Shown: one piece after another, positions 10,701 through 22,224 of the stretch
Position numbering within the stretch: the first letter of the stretch is position 1
Layout: the number at the start of each line of letters is the position of its first letter
NCBI RefSeq assembly: GCF_016650815.1
Contig: NZ_JAEKEZ010000005.1
Span: 131,501-195,500 of the forward strand
Length of the DNA: 64,000 nucleotides
Source of the DNA: Pseudomonas sp. TH31
GTDB taxonomy: Bacteria > Pseudomonadota > Gammaproteobacteria > Pseudomonadales > Pseudomonadaceae
Direction: 5' to 3'
Translations under genes and position numbers: made by a program
Notes under the pieces: generated by a model
What the model was told of the DNA's origin: nothing
The model's database searches: none
What the model saw: the letters and a program-made list of their open reading frames with translations, nothing else

Positions 10701-13478
10701 GTGCGCTGGCTCAGGATTGCCATAGGCCTTACCGTCACTCTGTTGACCTTGCTCTGCATGCTCCCGGCCCAGGCCGCGCAAGGCAGTGGCTGGTCGGTTT
10801 TGCTCGACGAACAGGGCGACCTGCAGTTGAGCGACATCCGCTCCGCGCGCTTCACCAATCAATTCAGCCCCATCGAACTCGACCGCCTCACGGCCGCCGA
10901 GCCCGACGGCGCGTTATGGCTGCGCTTCAGGCTCGCACCCGGCAAGCACGAACAAGTGCTGCGCGTGTTCGCCCCTGACCTGTCGCACCTCAACCTGTAT
11001 GTGCTGGACGGCGAAAAACTGGTCGAGCAACTGAACTCCGGCACCCAGCAACCTCAGGCCGAGCGGCCACTGCCCAGCAGCGACTTCATGTTGCCGCTGC
11101 CCCAAAGCGACAAAACCCTCGACGTCTACTTGCGACTGGTTTCCGAGCACCAGCTGCGGCCTTACATCACCCTGCAATCGGCGGTGATGACGGCGGCCAA
11201 TCAGAACCTCACGCTGATCTACGGCCTGCTGTTCGGCTGCATCGGCATGCTGATCCTGCACAACGTCGTTCGTTACGCCTACACCCGCTCGCGCAGCAGT
11301 CTCTGGCTGGCTGCCTGCGAGTTTCTGCTGATGCTCAGTCTGGTTCTGCTGCTGAACCTGGCCGGCCCGTGGTTGCCGAACTGGCACGCCATCCAGACTC
11401 CCGGAGCCTACCTCGCCCTGTTGCTGACGGCACCGTGCGGCCTGATGTTCGCCTACCGCTTTTTTGCCCCGCTGGGCCCGCACCCGCTGAACAAACTACT
11501 GCTCGGCGACATCCTGTTCACGGTGGTCACCGGGCTGCTGCTGTTGTTCGTCAACACCCTGCCGCTGAACATCATCACCTACGTCCTGGTCGCACTCGCG
11601 GGCCTGAGCATGTTGTTCGTCAGCGGTTACCACTGGCAAAAAGGCTATCGCCCGGCCCGGCTGTTCGTCGTCGCCATGGTGGTGTTCAACATCGGCGCGC
11701 TGATCATCCTGCCGGCGCTGCTGGGGCTGACCCAGGTGGCACCGCAAGGCCTGATCATCACCCTGCTGGCGTTCATCTGCATCAGCGGCCTGTTGATGAG
11801 CATCGCCCTGGGCGAGCGCCAGCGCAGCATCACCGAAGACCGTTTCAGCGTCAGCCGCGACCTGGCGGCCAGCAATGCCGAGATCAATGCCAAGGCCGAG
11901 TTCCTGGCGAAGATCAGCCACGAAATCCGCACGCCGATGAATGGCGTGCTGGGCATGACCGAACTGCTGCTGGGCACGCCATTGTCGGTCAAGCAACGCG
12001 ATTACGTGCAGACGATCCACAGCGCCGGCAACGAACTGCTGACCCTGATCAACGAGATTCTCGACATCTCCAAGCTCGAGTCCGGGCAGATTGAACTGGA
12101 CGACGTGCAATTCGACCTCAATGCCCTGATCGAAGATTGCCTGAGTATTTTCCGCGCCAAGGCCGAACAGCAGAACGTCGAGCTGATCAGTTTTATCCAG
12201 CCGCAAGTGCCACGGGTGATCAGTGGTGATCCGACGCGACTGCGCCAGACCCTGCTGAGTCTGCTGGAAAACGCCCTGAAGAAAACCGACGAAGGCGAGA
12301 TCCTGATTGTCGTCGCCCTCGACGAACGCAGCGCCAAACCACGCCTGCGTATCGCGGTGCAGGACAGCGGCGTGCCAATGGAGCCCGAAGAGCGCGATGC
12401 GCTGATGCACGCCGAACTGCACAGCAAGCACTTCCTGTCGGCCACTCGCCTGGGCGGTAACCTGGGACTGGTGATCGCTCGCCAACTGATCCGCCTGATG
12501 CAAGGGGAGTTCGGGATCAAAAGCGGCGCCAACCAGGGCAGCACCTTGTGGCTGACCCTGCCGCTGGACCCCGACCGTCTCGAGCACCCGACTTCCGACC
12601 TCGACAGCCCGTTGCAAGGCGCACGCGTACTGGTGGTGGACGACAACGACACCTGCCGCAAAGTGCTGGTGCAACAGTGCAGCGCCTGGGGCCTGAATGT
12701 CAGCGCCGTACCGTCCGGGAAAGAAGCCCTGGCGTTGCTGCGCACCAAGGCTCATCTGCGCGATTACTTCGATGTGGTCTTGCTCGACCAGAACATGCCC
12801 GGCATGACCGGCATGCAACTGGCGGCCAAGATCAAGGAAGACCCGAGCCTCAACCACGACATCCTGCTGATCATGCTCACCGGCATCAGCAATGCGCCGA
12901 GCAAGATCATTGCGCGCAACTCCGGGATCAAGCGCATCCTCGCCAAACCGGTGGCCGGCTACACCCTGAAAACAACCCTGGCGGACGAGCTGAACCAGCG
13001 CAACAAAGGCCTGGCAGTGCCGCACCACCTGCCCTCGGGCCCGACGTTGCCGGTCAAGGTACCCAGCGATTTCCGCATTCTGGTGGCCGAAGACAACAGC
13101 ATTTCGACCAAGGTCATTCGCGGCATGCTGGGCAAGCTCAACCTGCAACCGGACACCGCCAGCAATGGCGAAGAAGCCTTGCAGGCGATGAAAGCCCAAC
13201 GCTACGACCTGGTGCTGATGGACTGCGAAATGCCGATCCTCGACGGTTTCTCCGCCACCCAGCAATTGCGCGCATGGGAAGTCGGTAACCAACGGATTCG
13301 CACACCGGTGGTGGCGTTGACCGCACACATCCTCGCCGAGCATAAAGAGCGCGCGCGCCAGGCCGGGATGGATGGGCACATGGCCAAACCGGTCGAGTTG
13401 TCGCAGTTGCGCGAACTGATCGAACACTGGGTGGCCCAACGTGATCAGCAGAACCGGGCCACGACGCAAACGTCCTGA
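10701..13478 (+). CDS. retS: Hybrid sensor histidine kinase RetS
   Basis: A 925-residue hybrid kinase. Order: signal peptide (1-25), periplasmic 7TMR-DISMED2 sensor (about 30-165), seven-helix 7TMR-DISM membrane domain (about 170-370), HisKA with H-box [15 protein letters not shown] (about 400-415), HATPase (about 500-620), REC1 (VLVVDDND...[11 protein letters not shown]) and REC2 (ILVAEDN...[13 protein letters not shown]). In P. aeruginosa RetS binds the kinase GacS and blocks the Gac/Rsm switch from acute to chronic lifestyle. The ATP-binding part is degenerate: the G1 box reads DSGVPM and the G2 box GGNLGL, in keeping with its role as an antagonist. GTG start. The purD-retS order matches PAO1. 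Confidence 0.92.
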   Translation: MRWLRIAIGLTVTLLTLLCMLPAQAAQGSGWSVLLDEQGDLQLSDIRSARFTNQFSPIELDRLTAAEPDGALWLRFRLAPGKHEQVLRVFAPDLSHLNLYVLDGEKLVEQLNSGTQQPQAERPLPSSDFMLPLPQSDKTLDVYLRLVSEHQLRPYITLQSAVMTAANQNLTLIYGLLFGCIGMLILHNVVRYAYTRSRSSLWLAACEFLLMLSLVLLLNLAGPWLPNWHAIQTPGAYLALLLTAPCGLMFAYRFFAPLGPHPLNKLLLGDILFTVVTGLLLLFVNTLPLNIITYVLVALAGLSMLFVSGYHWQKGYRPARLFVVAMVVFNIGALIILPALLGLTQVAPQGLIITLLAFICISGLLMSIALGERQRSITEDRFSVSRDLAASNAEINAKAEFLAKISHEIRTPMNGVLGMTELLLGTPLSVKQRDYVQTIHSAGNELLTLINEILDISKLESGQIELDDVQFDLNALIEDCLSIFRAKAEQQNVELISFIQPQVPRVISGDPTRLRQTLLSLLENALKKTDEGEILIVVALDERSAKPRLRIAVQDSGVPMEPEERDALMHAELHSKHFLSATRLGGNLGLVIARQLIRLMQGEFGIKSGANQGSTLWLTLPLDPDRLEHPTSDLDSPLQGARVLVVDDNDTCRKVLVQQCSAWGLNVSAVPSGKEALALLRTKAHLRDYFDVVLLDQNMPGMTGMQLAAKIKEDPSLNHDILLIMLTGISNAPSKIIARNSGIKRILAKPVAGYTLKTTLADELNQRNKGLAVPHHLPSGPTLPVKVPSDFRILVAEDNSISTKVIRGMLGKLNLQPDTASNGEEALQAMKAQRYDLVLMDCEMPILDGFSATQQLRAWEVGNQRIRTPVVALTAHILAEHKERARQAGMDGHMAKPVELSQLRELIEHWVAQRDQQNRATTQTS

Positions 13479-13544
13479 GCACCGACAGATGCCGTGGTGC
13501 CTGATAGACTCCGCTTCGACTTCCCTCGCCAGTGAGCTAGCACC

Positions 13545-14141
13545 ATGCTCCACGTGTTATTCAGCGTTTACCTGAAGATGCTGGTGCTCTACAGCCCGTT
13601 CTTCGTGTTGTCCTGTTTCATCAGCCTGACCCGTGGCTACTCGCGCAAGGAACAACGCCGTCTGGCCTGGAAAGTGGCCGTCGCGACGCTGGTTTCCAGC
13701 GTGTTGCTGTACCTGTTCGGGCGAGTGATTTTCAGTGTGTTCGGGATTACGGTGGATGCGTTCCGCATCGGGGCCGGCAGTGTGCTGTTCATCTCGGCAC
13801 TGGGCATGGCCCAAGGCAAGTCCGCGGTGCAGACCGACAACGTGCAGCAGGACGTGACGATCGTGCCGCTGACCATTCCGCTGACGGTCGGCCCTGGCAC
13901 CATCGGTGCGCTGCTGGTGATGGGCGTGAGCCAGCCGCACTGGGATGACAAGCTCACCGCTATTCTCAGCATTGCCCTGGCCAGTTTTACGGTTGGGGTG
14001 GTGCTTTATCTGTCCAACCGTATCGAACGGATTCTCGGTGATCAGGGGTTACAGATTGTCAGCCGGTTAATGGGGTTGTTTGTGTGTGCCCTGGCGGCAC
14101 AGATCATCTTTACCGGGGTCAAGGGTTACCTGGTGCCCTGA
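13545..14141 (+). CDS. MarC family integral membrane protein
   Basis: A 198-residue protein with about six hydrophobic helices and the MarC family pattern (IPLTIPLTVGPGTIGALLV near residues 105-125). Substrate unknown; the historical link to antibiotic resistance in the family is not supported. It is the last gene of the conserved block; in PAO1, as I recall, the urt genes come next, whereas here cobalamin, copper and zinc genes intervene. Confidence 0.85.
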   Translation: MLHVLFSVYLKMLVLYSPFFVLSCFISLTRGYSRKEQRRLAWKVAVATLVSSVLLYLFGRVIFSVFGITVDAFRIGAGSVLFISALGMAQGKSAVQTDNVQQDVTIVPLTIPLTVGPGTIGALLVMGVSQPHWDDKLTAILSIALASFTVGVVLYLSNRIERILGDQGLQIVSRLMGLFVCALAAQIIFTGVKGYLVP

Positions 14142-14238
14142 ATGCACAAGGCCGAAGGATTTAAAGCCCTCGGCCCTGCTCGCACTGTTCAAATGACGCC
14201 GATTTCGGCGCATTGAGCGGCCCGCTGCGCCCAAAGGC

Positions 14239-15957
14239 TCAAGAGGCAGGTTTATCGCCATACCAACGCGGCGTGTAGACCCACTCGCCACCACTGGCTC
14301 GCGGGAACACGCAGGTGGTGGAAGAGCCGATCAAGACCATGGTCCGCATGTCGACCTGGTCCGGGGTCAATTGCCCCAGCGTGGTCACACGCAAGGTCTG
14401 GCCCGGGCGACCGATGTCACGCCCGAGCACCACCGGTGTTTCGGCAGTGCGATGCTGTGCGACGATTTCCAGAGCCCGGCCCAATTGCCACGGACGCGAA
14501 CGGGAAATCGGGTTATAGAAGGCCAGGGCCAGGTCAGCCTGAGAGGCCAGATCCAGGCGTTTCTCGATAATCGACCACGGCTTGAGGTTGTCCGAGAGCG
14601 AGATCACGCAGAAGTCATGACCCAACGGTGCGCCGGCCTGAGCAGCCGTGGCCAGGGAGGCGGAAACGCCGGGGAGGATTTCCAGATCGACGTTGTGCCA
14701 GTTCGTATCGCTCGACTCGTGCAGGGCTTCGAGGACCGCAGCGGCCATGGCAAATACACCCGGATCGCCGGACGACACCACCACCACCGAACGCCCCTGG
14801 GCCGCGAGTTCGAACGCGTGACGAGCACGCTGCATCTCTTCGCGGTTGTCGGTGCAGTGCATGACCTGATCGGCGCGCAAAGGGCCGGCCATACGTACGT
14901 AGGTTTCATAACCCAACACGTCGTTGGCCCGGGCCAGTTCGGCCTTCACCGCAGGCACCATCAATTCAGCCGCGCCGGGGCCCAGGCCGATCACCGCCAG
15001 ACGCCCACGAGGACGACCGATCAGCAGCGGATCAAGCGGTTCGGCGGCGACCGCTATGGCCATCGACTCATTGATTTCGATAGACGTGAGCAGCGACGGT
15101 GCAGCGCTCCGTACCTGTTCAAGCACGCTGCCGGAGCGAGCGCTAAAGCGCAGCGGCACCGCCAGTTCAAGCGCAGCTTCGCGCAATGCGCCGTTGACCA
15201 TGTCGCCCTCGCCCGCCAACAGGCAAGCCAGCGACGGCAAAGCAATGTTCGCTTCATGCAGAGCCGTGCGAATGGCACCGGCCAGATCAGCCGCTCCCGC
15301 CGTCACCGCTACCAGCACATTGCGTGGATAAATCAGCAGCTCATTGGCACTTGGCTGCCGCTCGGCATGACCGACATGAATCGCCAATCGCGCCTGCTGA
15401 TCTTGCGGCAAATGTGCCTCGGCCAACCACGGTGCCGGGCCTTCGATGCGCACCGACTCGCCCGCGAGCAAATCCGAGACGAAGCGCTTGCCCTGCTCCA
15501 GATCGTCGAGGGCATAACCCTTGGGCGGGTTAAGCAAACAGGTGCCAAAACGCAATTCACCGCTGGTGGTGATCGCCGCCGCGACGTCCAGCGCTGCCGC
15601 GATCTCCCGCGCCAACACGTTCACCCCGCCCAGGCCACCGAGCAGCGGCACCACGGCGCTGCCGTCTTCGGCCACGGCCAACACCGGCGGCTCGGCGCCT
15701 TTCTCCAGTAACAGCGGCGCCAGGGTGCGAATGACAATGCCGGCCGCGCACAGGGCGATGATCGGCGTGTCTCGCTGATAGAGCTCGCGCAGCGTCGCGC
15801 CGAACTCGTGATAGCGGCGGTCGGCACCTTCGACCCGCCCGGCCAGGCCGTGGATCAGCGCATCCGGGTAGCGCTGCTGAATCCGCCGCGCGGTAGCGAG
15901 GCTGCCATTACCGAGAATGACAATCGCTGGAGCAGGACGGCCGATCACCCTTGCCAC
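14239..15957 (-). CDS. cobJ: CbiG/CobE-CobJ fusion: precorrin-3B C17-methyltransferase with N-terminal CbiG-like region
   Basis: A 572-residue two-part protein. Residues 1 to about 320 resemble CbiG ([34 protein letters not shown], then a CobE/CbiG C-terminal segment [19 protein letters not shown]). Residues about 325-565 are a CobJ-type SAM methyltransferase ([46 protein letters not shown]) that methylates C17 and contracts the corrin ring. The GTG start overlaps the end of cobI by 13 bp. Last gene of the leftward cobGHIJ operon. The fused arrangement is what I recall for Pseudomonas CobJ. Confidence 0.9.
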   Translation of the reverse strand: MARVIGRPAPAIVILGNGSLATARRIQQRYPDALIHGLAGRVEGADRRYHEFGATLRELYQRDTPIIALCAAGIVIRTLAPLLLEKGAEPPVLAVAEDGSAVVPLLGGLGGVNVLAREIAAALDVAAAITTSGELRFGTCLLNPPKGYALDDLEQGKRFVSDLLAGESVRIEGPAPWLAEAHLPQDQQARLAIHVGHAERQPSANELLIYPRNVLVAVTAGAADLAGAIRTALHEANIALPSLACLLAGEGDMVNGALREAALELAVPLRFSARSGSVLEQVRSAAPSLLTSIEINESMAIAVAAEPLDPLLIGRPRGRLAVIGLGPGAAELMVPAVKAELARANDVLGYETYVRMAGPLRADQVMHCTDNREEMQRARHAFELAAQGRSVVVVSSGDPGVFAMAAAVLEALHESSDTNWHNVDLEILPGVSASLATAAQAGAPLGHDFCVISLSDNLKPWSIIEKRLDLASQADLALAFYNPISRSRPWQLGRALEIVAQHRTAETPVVLGRDIGRPGQTLRVTTLGQLTPDQVDMRTMVLIGSSTTCVFPRASGGEWVYTPRWYGDKPAS

Positions 15958-16679
15958 CGTTCGCCGGGCACGATGATCAGCGAGAAGTACGGCGACGACA
16001 TCGGCTCGACTTCATCCAGCGGGACGATTTTCTGGTTGGCCATGGTCGCGCGTTCAACGTACAGCGCGCGCCCGGCCATGCCGAGTTCCTCCAGCACCTG
16101 ACGCACCTTGGGAAAGTTACGTCCCAGCTTCATGATCACCGCCGCATCGGCATCGGCCAGGCGACGTTTCAGTTCGTCATGAGGCAACACGCCGGACAAC
16201 ACCGACAGGCTCTGATTGCGATACACCAGCGGCGAACCCAGCACCGAAGCACTGCCGAGCATCGAGCAGACGCCCGGCACCACTTCGGCGACGTAACGCT
16301 CGGCCAGGCGATCGTGCAGGTACATGTAGGAACCGTAGAAGAACGGGTCACCTTCGCAGATCACCGCCACGTCGCGGCCCGCGTCCAGGTGTTCCGCCAA
16401 CTGCCCGGCCGCCGTGTCGTAGAAGTCGCTGATCACTTGTTCGTAGGACAGCGGCGCCGGCAGCGCTTCAGTGGTCACCGGGTATACCAGCGGCAACAGG
16501 TTTTGCGCATCTGCAAGGTGCGCTTCGATGATGCCGAACGCATTGCCCTTCTTGCCCTTGGCAACGAAGTACGCCACCACCGGCGATTCGCGCAGCAAGC
16601 GCAGGGCTTTGACGGTAATCAGTTCCGGATCACCGGGGCCGACGCCCAGGCCGATCAAGCGTCCAGGTTGCTGCATCAT
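15945..16679 (-). CDS. cobI: Precorrin-2 C20-methyltransferase
   Basis: A 244-residue SAM-dependent tetrapyrrole methylase that converts precorrin-2 to precorrin-3A. Motifs: [20 protein letters not shown] at the N-terminus, [16 protein letters not shown] and [19 protein letters not shown]. It overlaps cobH by 4 bp at its start and cobJ by 13 bp at its end, so the cobHIJ genes are tightly coupled. Confidence 0.94.
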   Translation of the reverse strand: MMQQPGRLIGLGVGPGDPELITVKALRLLRESPVVAYFVAKGKKGNAFGIIEAHLADAQNLLPLVYPVTTEALPAPLSYEQVISDFYDTAAGQLAEHLDAGRDVAVICEGDPFFYGSYMYLHDRLAERYVAEVVPGVCSMLGSASVLGSPLVYRNQSLSVLSGVLPHDELKRRLADADAAVIMKLGRNFPKVRQVLEELGMAGRALYVERATMANQKIVPLDEVEPMSSPYFSLIIVPGERWQG

Positions 16680-17302
16680 TCGATCTCCGTGGCGAGGGCG
16701 TTGACGGCGGCGGCGGCCATGGCGCTACCGCCCAGCCGGCCCTGCATGATGACAAACGGCACACCGCGACTGTCCGCCGCCAGCATCGCCTTGGATTCGG
16801 CGGCCCCGACGAAGCCCACCGGGAAGCCAAGAATCAACGCCGGTTTTGGAGCGCCAGCGTCGATCATCTCCAACAAGTAAAACAACGCGGTCGGCGCGTT
16901 GCCGATCACCACCACGCTGCCTTCCAGGTATGGACGCCACAGTTCCAGCGCGGCAGCGGAACGGGTGTTGCCCAGCTCGCGGGCAAGCGCAGGAACGCTG
17001 TCATCGCGCAGGGTGCAAATCACCGGGTTGTTCGCTGGCAAACGCGCGCGGGTCACGCCTTCGCTGACCATCCGTGCATCACACAGGATCGGCGCACCGG
17101 CCGCCAGCGCATCACGCCCGGCCTTGCCGGCGCCTTCGGAGAATTGCAGACCGTCGATGGCCTCGACCATGCCGCACGCATGGATCACCCGCACCGCGAG
17201 TTTTTCCAGGTCGGCCGGGATGCGTGAAAGGTTAGCCTCGGCACGAATGATCGCGAAGGAGTTGCGATAGATCTCCTGACCGTCGCGGATGTAATCAAGC
17301 AT
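16676..17302 (-). CDS. cobH: Precorrin-8X methylmutase
   Basis: A 208-residue enzyme that moves the C11 methyl group to C12 to form hydrogenobyrinate. Family features include [28 protein letters not shown] with the catalytic histidine, and [15 protein letters not shown]. The start overlaps the cobG stop by 8 bp, and the stop overlaps the cobI start. Confidence 0.95.
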   Translation of the reverse strand: MLDYIRDGQEIYRNSFAIIRAEANLSRIPADLEKLAVRVIHACGMVEAIDGLQFSEGAGKAGRDALAAGAPILCDARMVSEGVTRARLPANNPVICTLRDDSVPALARELGNTRSAAALELWRPYLEGSVVVIGNAPTALFYLLEMIDAGAPKPALILGFPVGFVGAAESKAMLAADSRGVPFVIMQGRLGGSAMAAAAVNALATEIE

Positions 17303-18601
17303 CTAGGGGGCTCCGTGAGCAGGCGTCGAGCAAGGCTGCGACCGCTTCAATAGTAAGATTGCGTGCGTGCAACGCGCCGAAACCCGGCAGCGTGGCATCG
17401 CGAAAATAGAGGTCGTAGTGACCGGGTGACACCGCCAGCAGGGTGACTGGCGCGATGTGCGCAGCGGCGCAGGAACGTGGGCAGCCGGACAAGTGCAGAT
17501 CCAGAATTTGGCCGTGACGTTGCCGCAACGCCGCCAGTTGCAGCGCATCGCTTTTGGTGTCGGACAGGCCCTTGCCGCAACCGGCGGAACCGGTGCAGGC
17601 GATCAGATGCGCCAAGGCATCATCTGCCGAACAGCGCAGTCCCAGATTTTCCAGGCTGTGGGTAACTTCAGCGGCGGCGCTTTCCTGGATACCCGGCAGC
17701 AGCAGGCTTTGCCATGGCGTGAAACGCAGACTGCCATCGCCGTGCTCGCGGGCCAGTTTGGCAGCTCCCCGGAGCATGGCAGGATCGAGCCGGCCCAGCG
17801 TTGGCACCGCGCCGATATAGACGCGAGCGGTTTCACGCTGTGGATGCGCGCCGATGTGCAGCGCCTCCGGGGACGCGACACGCTGCCAATAGGCGATGGA
17901 CACCAGCGGCACACGTTCGGCCACTTTCGTGACAAACCCGGCCAACGGCTGTTCGGCCAGCAAATGACGCATGCGCGCCTGGTCGGGACGCGCCAGGTCG
18001 AGGAACAACTCAAGCACCGCCACCACCAGTGCGTGGCCATCGTCCAGCCGCACCGCACCGATCGGCGCATCCGTCGGGCATCCGGCCAGACCGAAGCCCA
18101 GCAGGCACTCGCCATCCTGTTCACCGGCGCTCAACCACAGGTCATGGTGATGCTCGAGCATCGCCAGGCCTTCGCCGCCATCGAGTTGCACAGCAAACTT
18201 GGCGCTCAACTCATGAAAACGCGGGTGGCTTTGCAGGCTGTCGAGGATCTGTTCGGCCAGCGGACGTGTATCGAACAGCATCTGCCGATCGATCCCGGCG
18301 CTCGGGCTGAGCATCAGGTTACGCACATCGTCGCCCGCTGCGGTCCGTGGCCCCAACCCGGCGGCCAGCAAGCTGTCGATCAAACCGGCCTGTTCACTGC
18401 CAATCCCGCGTATCTGCAGGTTGGCGCGGTTGGTCGCCTCGATCACGCCGCCCGCGTAACGCTGCGCCGCATCGGCGACGGCAACCGCCTGATCGGCGCT
18501 GATCGAGCCGCCATTCAACTTGATCCGACAGATCCCGCCATCCAGCGCCTGGACGATACGCAGCAACCCGGGCAGGCCGAGGGGCGTAGGGCGGTGGACA
18601 T
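17295..18601 (-). CDS. cobG: Precorrin-3B synthase (apparent frameshift at 18567-18569)
   Basis: An O2-dependent iron-sulfur/siroheme-like enzyme of the aerobic corrin pathway. The long frame starts at a TTG (18566) with LLRIVQALDGGICRIKLNGG; the siroheme/4Fe-4S cysteine pattern is seen as CTGSAGCGKG and GCPRSCAAAH. Upstream in the next frame is MSTALRPSACPG, the N-terminus I expect for CobG. One base missing from the C run at 18567-18569 (plus strand; GGG where GGGG is expected on the coding strand) joins the two. If the sequence is correct, translation would have to begin at the TTG. First gene of cobGHIJ, divergent from cobL. Confidence 0.87.
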
Positions 18602-18745
18602 CGGGCGTTCGTTCAAGGGGGCGACCGGCAGAGTGGGAAAGGCGCTTCGCGGGCGAAGGCGCGGTATTATGCCTGCTTTGTCAGGCGGCATGAAAAGCCT
18701 GCCCGTCGGAACAGTCCGTTTGAGGACTATTTTTGAGGACTGTAG

Positions 18746-19957
18746 ATGTCACCCTGGCTGACAGTAGTGGGAATCGGTGAAGACGGCTTCAAAGGCCTGG
18801 GCAAAAATGCCCGAAGGGCTCTGCTGGGCGCTTCGCGGATCATTGGCGGCCAGCGCCAACTGGATTTGTTGCCGGTGTGCATTCGCGGCGAGCGGCAATT
18901 GTGGCCCAGCCCGTTTTCCCTGGGACCGGTGCTTGAGCGTCATGGCGAACCGGTTTGCGTGCTGGCCAGCGGCGATCCTATGTTCTTCGGCGTCGGCGCC
19001 AGCCTTGCGCGGCACGTGCCCGCCGAACAGATGCTGATCCTGCCAGCACCCTCTTGCTGCTCCCTCGCGGCGGCGCGCATGGGCTGGCCGTTGCAGGACG
19101 TGGTGACGCTGTCAGTGGTGGCCCGTCCGGTCGCCGCGCTCAACGCGCAGTTGTTCAGTGGCGTGCGCTTGCTGGTGCTGAGCAATGACGGACAGAGCCC
19201 GACGGCCATTGCGGCGTTGCTGCGTGAACGTGGTTTTGGGCCGAGCCGGCTGACCGTTCTGGAACATTTGGGCGCTGATACCGAACGGCGAATCGACGGC
19301 GTTGCCTGCGACTGGACCTCATCAGGCGTTGCCGATCTCAACGTGATCGCCATCGAATGCATCGCCGAATCCGGCACCGCGCGGCTTTCTCGCCTGGCCG
19401 GTCTTGCGGATTCAGCCTTCCAGCATGACGGCCAACTGACCAAACGCGACGTGCGCGCCATCACCCTCGCCCGCCTCGCGCCGACACCCGGCGAACTTCT
19501 GTGGGACGTCGGCGCCGGCAGCGGCTCGATCGGCATCGAATGGATGCGCGCTCACCCGAGTTGCCGGGCATTGGCCATCGAGGCCGATGACAGTCGGCAA
19601 CGGTTGATCGAACACAACCGCGATGCCCTTGGCGTTCCAGGCCTGCAATTGATTCGCGGCAGCGCGCCGCAAGCCTTGGCCGGGCTCGAGCGCCCGGACG
19701 CGATTTTCATTGGCGGCGGCGTGACCCGCGACGGCGTGCTCGACACCTGCTGGTCTGCGCTGAAACCCGGCGGCAGGCTGATCGCCAATGCAGTGACCCT
19801 GCAAAGCGAAATGACCCTGATGGCCTGGCGCGAACAGCAGGGTGGTGAGTTGACCCGCATTCATATCGCTCAGGCGCAGCCGCTGGGCGAGTTCGACACC
19901 TGGCGTCAGGCGTTGCCGATTACCTTGCTCGACGTGACGAAGCCGTTCGATGCGTGA
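18746..19957 (+). CDS. cobL: Precorrin-6Y C5,15-methyltransferase (decarboxylating)
   Basis: A 403-residue fusion of a CbiE-like tetrapyrrole methylase (about 1-200; [27 protein letters not shown]) and a CbiT-like methyltransferase and decarboxylase (about 210-400; [27 protein letters not shown]). It methylates C5 and C15 and removes the acetate carboxyl. It is divergent from cobG across 144 bp and overlaps cbiD by 8 bp. Confidence 0.94.
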   Translation: MSPWLTVVGIGEDGFKGLGKNARRALLGASRIIGGQRQLDLLPVCIRGERQLWPSPFSLGPVLERHGEPVCVLASGDPMFFGVGASLARHVPAEQMLILPAPSCCSLAAARMGWPLQDVVTLSVVARPVAALNAQLFSGVRLLVLSNDGQSPTAIAALLRERGFGPSRLTVLEHLGADTERRIDGVACDWTSSGVADLNVIAIECIAESGTARLSRLAGLADSAFQHDGQLTKRDVRAITLARLAPTPGELLWDVGAGSGSIGIEWMRAHPSCRALAIEADDSRQRLIEHNRDALGVPGLQLIRGSAPQALAGLERPDAIFIGGGVTRDGVLDTCWSALKPGGRLIANAVTLQSEMTLMAWREQQGGELTRIHIAQAQPLGEFDTWRQALPITLLDVTKPFDA

Positions 19958-21047
19958 CGAAACCGCCGAACAACCTGCGCCCCTGCGCAGCGGCCTGACC
20001 ACCGGCAGCTGCGCCACGGCTACCAGCCTCGCCGCTGCGCGACTGTTGCTCAGCGGCATGGCTGCCGACGCCGTGGAAATCGTTTTGCCCAAGGGCAAAC
20101 AGGTGCAGATGCGCCTGGAGTTCTGCCGATTGATTGAGGACGGTGCCGAAGCCGGAACGATCAAGGATGCAGGTGATGATCCAGACGTGACGCACGGGGC
20201 GCTGCTCTATTCCCTGGTGCGGCTGGGTGCGGAGCCGGGCATTCGATTTATTGCGGGGCGGGGCGTCGGCACTGTCACCCGGCCGGGCTTGGTGTTGGCC
20301 GTTGGCGAACCGGCGATCAACCCGGTGCCGCGCAAGATGATCACCGATCACCTGACCTTGCTGGCCGAAGAACTCGATTATCACGGCGGTTTCGAGGTCA
20401 CGGTCAACGTCGAAGGTGGTGAAGCCCTGGCGCTGAAAACCATGAACCCGCGCCTGGGGATTCTCGGCGGACTGTCGATCCTCGGCACCAGCGGCATCGT
20501 CCGGCCGTTTTCCTGCGCGGCCTACATCGCCTCGATCCACCAAGGCATCGACGTCGCCAAAACCAACGGCTACCTGCACATCGCCGCCTGCACCGGCAAC
20601 GCCAGCGAAGACACCATGCGCCGGGTCTACAGCCTGCCGGAAATCGCCCTGATCGAAATGGGCGACTTCGTCGGCGCGGTGCTCAAGCATGTGCGCAAAG
20701 TGCCTGTGGACAAACTCAGCATTTGTGGTGGCTTCGGCAAGATCAGCAAACTGGCGGCCGGGCATATGGATTTGCACAGTCGGCATTCAAGCATCGACCT
20801 GCCGCAACTGGCTGAATGGGCGGCTACGATGAGGGCTGATGCCTCTTTGCAGCAATCGATCCGAGAGGCCAATACCAGTCAGCAGGCATTGGCCATGGCC
20901 AGCGCGGCCGGGATCGCGCTGGGTGATGAGGTGTGTCGGCATGCCCTGGAATTTGCCCGTAGCGTGGTGCCGGCGCAGGTTCAGGTCGAGGTGTTTGCGA
21001 TTGATCGCCAGGGCGGGATTGTCGGGCATGCGGGAGCTTTTCAATGA
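19950..21047 (+). CDS. cbiD: Cobalt-precorrin-5B C1-methyltransferase CbiD
   Basis: A 365-residue protein with the CbiD N-terminus [19 protein letters not shown] and the segment [19 protein letters not shown]. It methylates C1 of the corrin macrocycle. In the classical aerobic pathway that step uses CobF; no cobF is seen here, so CbiD probably serves, as in other Pseudomonas. It overlaps cobL (8 bp) and cobK (4 bp). Confidence 0.93.
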   Translation: MRDETAEQPAPLRSGLTTGSCATATSLAAARLLLSGMAADAVEIVLPKGKQVQMRLEFCRLIEDGAEAGTIKDAGDDPDVTHGALLYSLVRLGAEPGIRFIAGRGVGTVTRPGLVLAVGEPAINPVPRKMITDHLTLLAEELDYHGGFEVTVNVEGGEALALKTMNPRLGILGGLSILGTSGIVRPFSCAAYIASIHQGIDVAKTNGYLHIAACTGNASEDTMRRVYSLPEIALIEMGDFVGAVLKHVRKVPVDKLSICGGFGKISKLAAGHMDLHSRHSSIDLPQLAEWAATMRADASLQQSIREANTSQQALAMASAAGIALGDEVCRHALEFARSVVPAQVQVEVFAIDRQGGIVGHAGAFQ

Positions 21048-21790
21048 AGCGCCTGTTGTTGCTCGGTGGCGTCACCGAAGCGCTGGCCATCGCCCGAACA
21101 CTTGGGCCGGAACATATTTACAGCCTGGCCGGCGTTGGTCGGGTGCCGACAGACCTGACCTGTCAGGTTCGCGTCGGCGGTTATGGTGGGGCGCAAGGCC
21201 TGGCGCAGTTCATTCGAGATCAAGGCATTGAACTGCTGCTCGACGCGACCCATCCCTACGCCGCACAAATCAGCCAGAACGCCGCGAACGCCGCGCAATT
21301 GAGTGGCATCCCGTGCTGGGCGCTTCGGCGTCCGGCCTGGCAACCACAGGCTGGGGATGACTGGCGGGAAGTCAGCGACTGGGCCGAATTGATCGAGGCG
21401 CTGGAACCCTTCCACCGACCGCTGTTCACCCTCGGTCGCGAGCCTTTGCAGCATCTGCAGGAAATCCCCCCGGAGCAGTTCTGGACCTTGCGTGCACTCG
21501 ACGTTTACCCCGGCAACGAACGCTGCGAAGTCATCGGCGCCCGTGGGCCGTTTGTGATCGAGGATGAACGCGAACTGTTCGAGCGTCGGCAGATCGACGT
21601 GCTGATCAGCAAAAACAGCGGCAGTACCGCCACCGAACCGAAGCTTGAAGTGGCGCGTGAGCGTGGAGTGCCGGTGTTGCTGTTGAAGCGGCCGGTGTTG
21701 GCGAGGGTTGAGCGGGAGTTTGGATCGGTCAAGCAAATGCTGGAAGCCCTGAACTTTCAATACTATTCCGAAGGTAATTCTGCGAATTAG
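21044..21790 (+). CDS. cobK: Precorrin-6A reductase
   Basis: A 248-residue NADPH-dependent reductase of the corrin pathway. Motifs: [18 protein letters not shown] at the N-terminus, [18 protein letters not shown], and [20 protein letters not shown] near the C-terminus. The start overlaps the cbiD stop (ATGA), completing the cobL-cbiD-cobK operon. Confidence 0.95.
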   Translation: MKRLLLLGGVTEALAIARTLGPEHIYSLAGVGRVPTDLTCQVRVGGYGGAQGLAQFIRDQGIELLLDATHPYAAQISQNAANAAQLSGIPCWALRRPAWQPQAGDDWREVSDWAELIEALEPFHRPLFTLGREPLQHLQEIPPEQFWTLRALDVYPGNERCEVIGARGPFVIEDERELFERRQIDVLISKNSGSTATEPKLEVARERGVPVLLLKRPVLARVEREFGSVKQMLEALNFQYYSEGNSAN

Positions 21791-21835
21791 CTGGCAAATT
21801 TTTAGGAAAGAGACATCGGTAATGAGGAGTCAGTC

Positions 21836-22126
21836 ATGACCGAACAATTCACCCGCTTCGACGCTGCCGAGTTTCTCAAGACACCGGAAGAAATGGCCGC
21901 TTACCTGGATGCTTGCTTTGACGAAGATGCAGACGATGGAATCCTCATACGCGCTGCGCTCAACGACATTGCCCGGGCACAAGGCATGACCCAAGTCGCT
22001 CGTGATGCGGGCCTGGGTCGCGAGAGTCTGTACAAAGCGTCAGGCAGCACTGGCAATCCGGAATTCGAGACTATCATGAAAGTCATGAAAGCCTTGGGTC
22101 TGCGTCTGCATGCTGTTGCGCTCTGA
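21836..22126 (+). CDS. Orphan HTH antitoxin of the addiction-module antidote family
   Basis: A 96-residue protein resembling the COG3636 'putative addiction module antidote' family: FDAAEFLKTPEEMAAYLDACF, followed by a helix-turn-helix region (AQGMTQVARDAGLGRESLYKA) and the ending TIMKVMKALGLRLHAVAL. In complete modules a RelE/HigB-like toxin gene lies just upstream. Here only 45 bp separate it from cobK, and no toxin frame is seen on either side, so it is an orphan. GAGGAG precedes the ATG. Confidence 0.78.
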   Translation: MTEQFTRFDAAEFLKTPEEMAAYLDACFDEDADDGILIRAALNDIARAQGMTQVARDAGLGRESLYKASGSTGNPEFETIMKVMKALGLRLHAVAL

Positions 22127-22174
22127 GCATGCTGCGACACCGCACCGCACGCCGCTTTTTTACTTATCGGTCCT

Positions 22175-22201
22175 GATCAGGCTAAATAGCCACGCCTGAT
22201 C
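22175..22201. promoter_or_regulatory. Inverted repeat upstream of the DUF2946 gene
   Basis: Arms GATCAGGC and GCCTGATC are perfect complements separated by 11 nt, ending 23 bp before the 22225 start. It could be an operator for the copper cluster or a small RNA hairpin. No regulator is assigned. Confidence 0.35.
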
Positions 22202-22224
22202 GCCCACCCAACCGGATTTATCCC

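Noticed and set aside
18602..18745. Cobalamin riboswitch between cobG and cobL
   Set aside because: The conserved B12-box (AGCCAGGAGACC-like) and its partners were not found here or in front of either TonB receptor.
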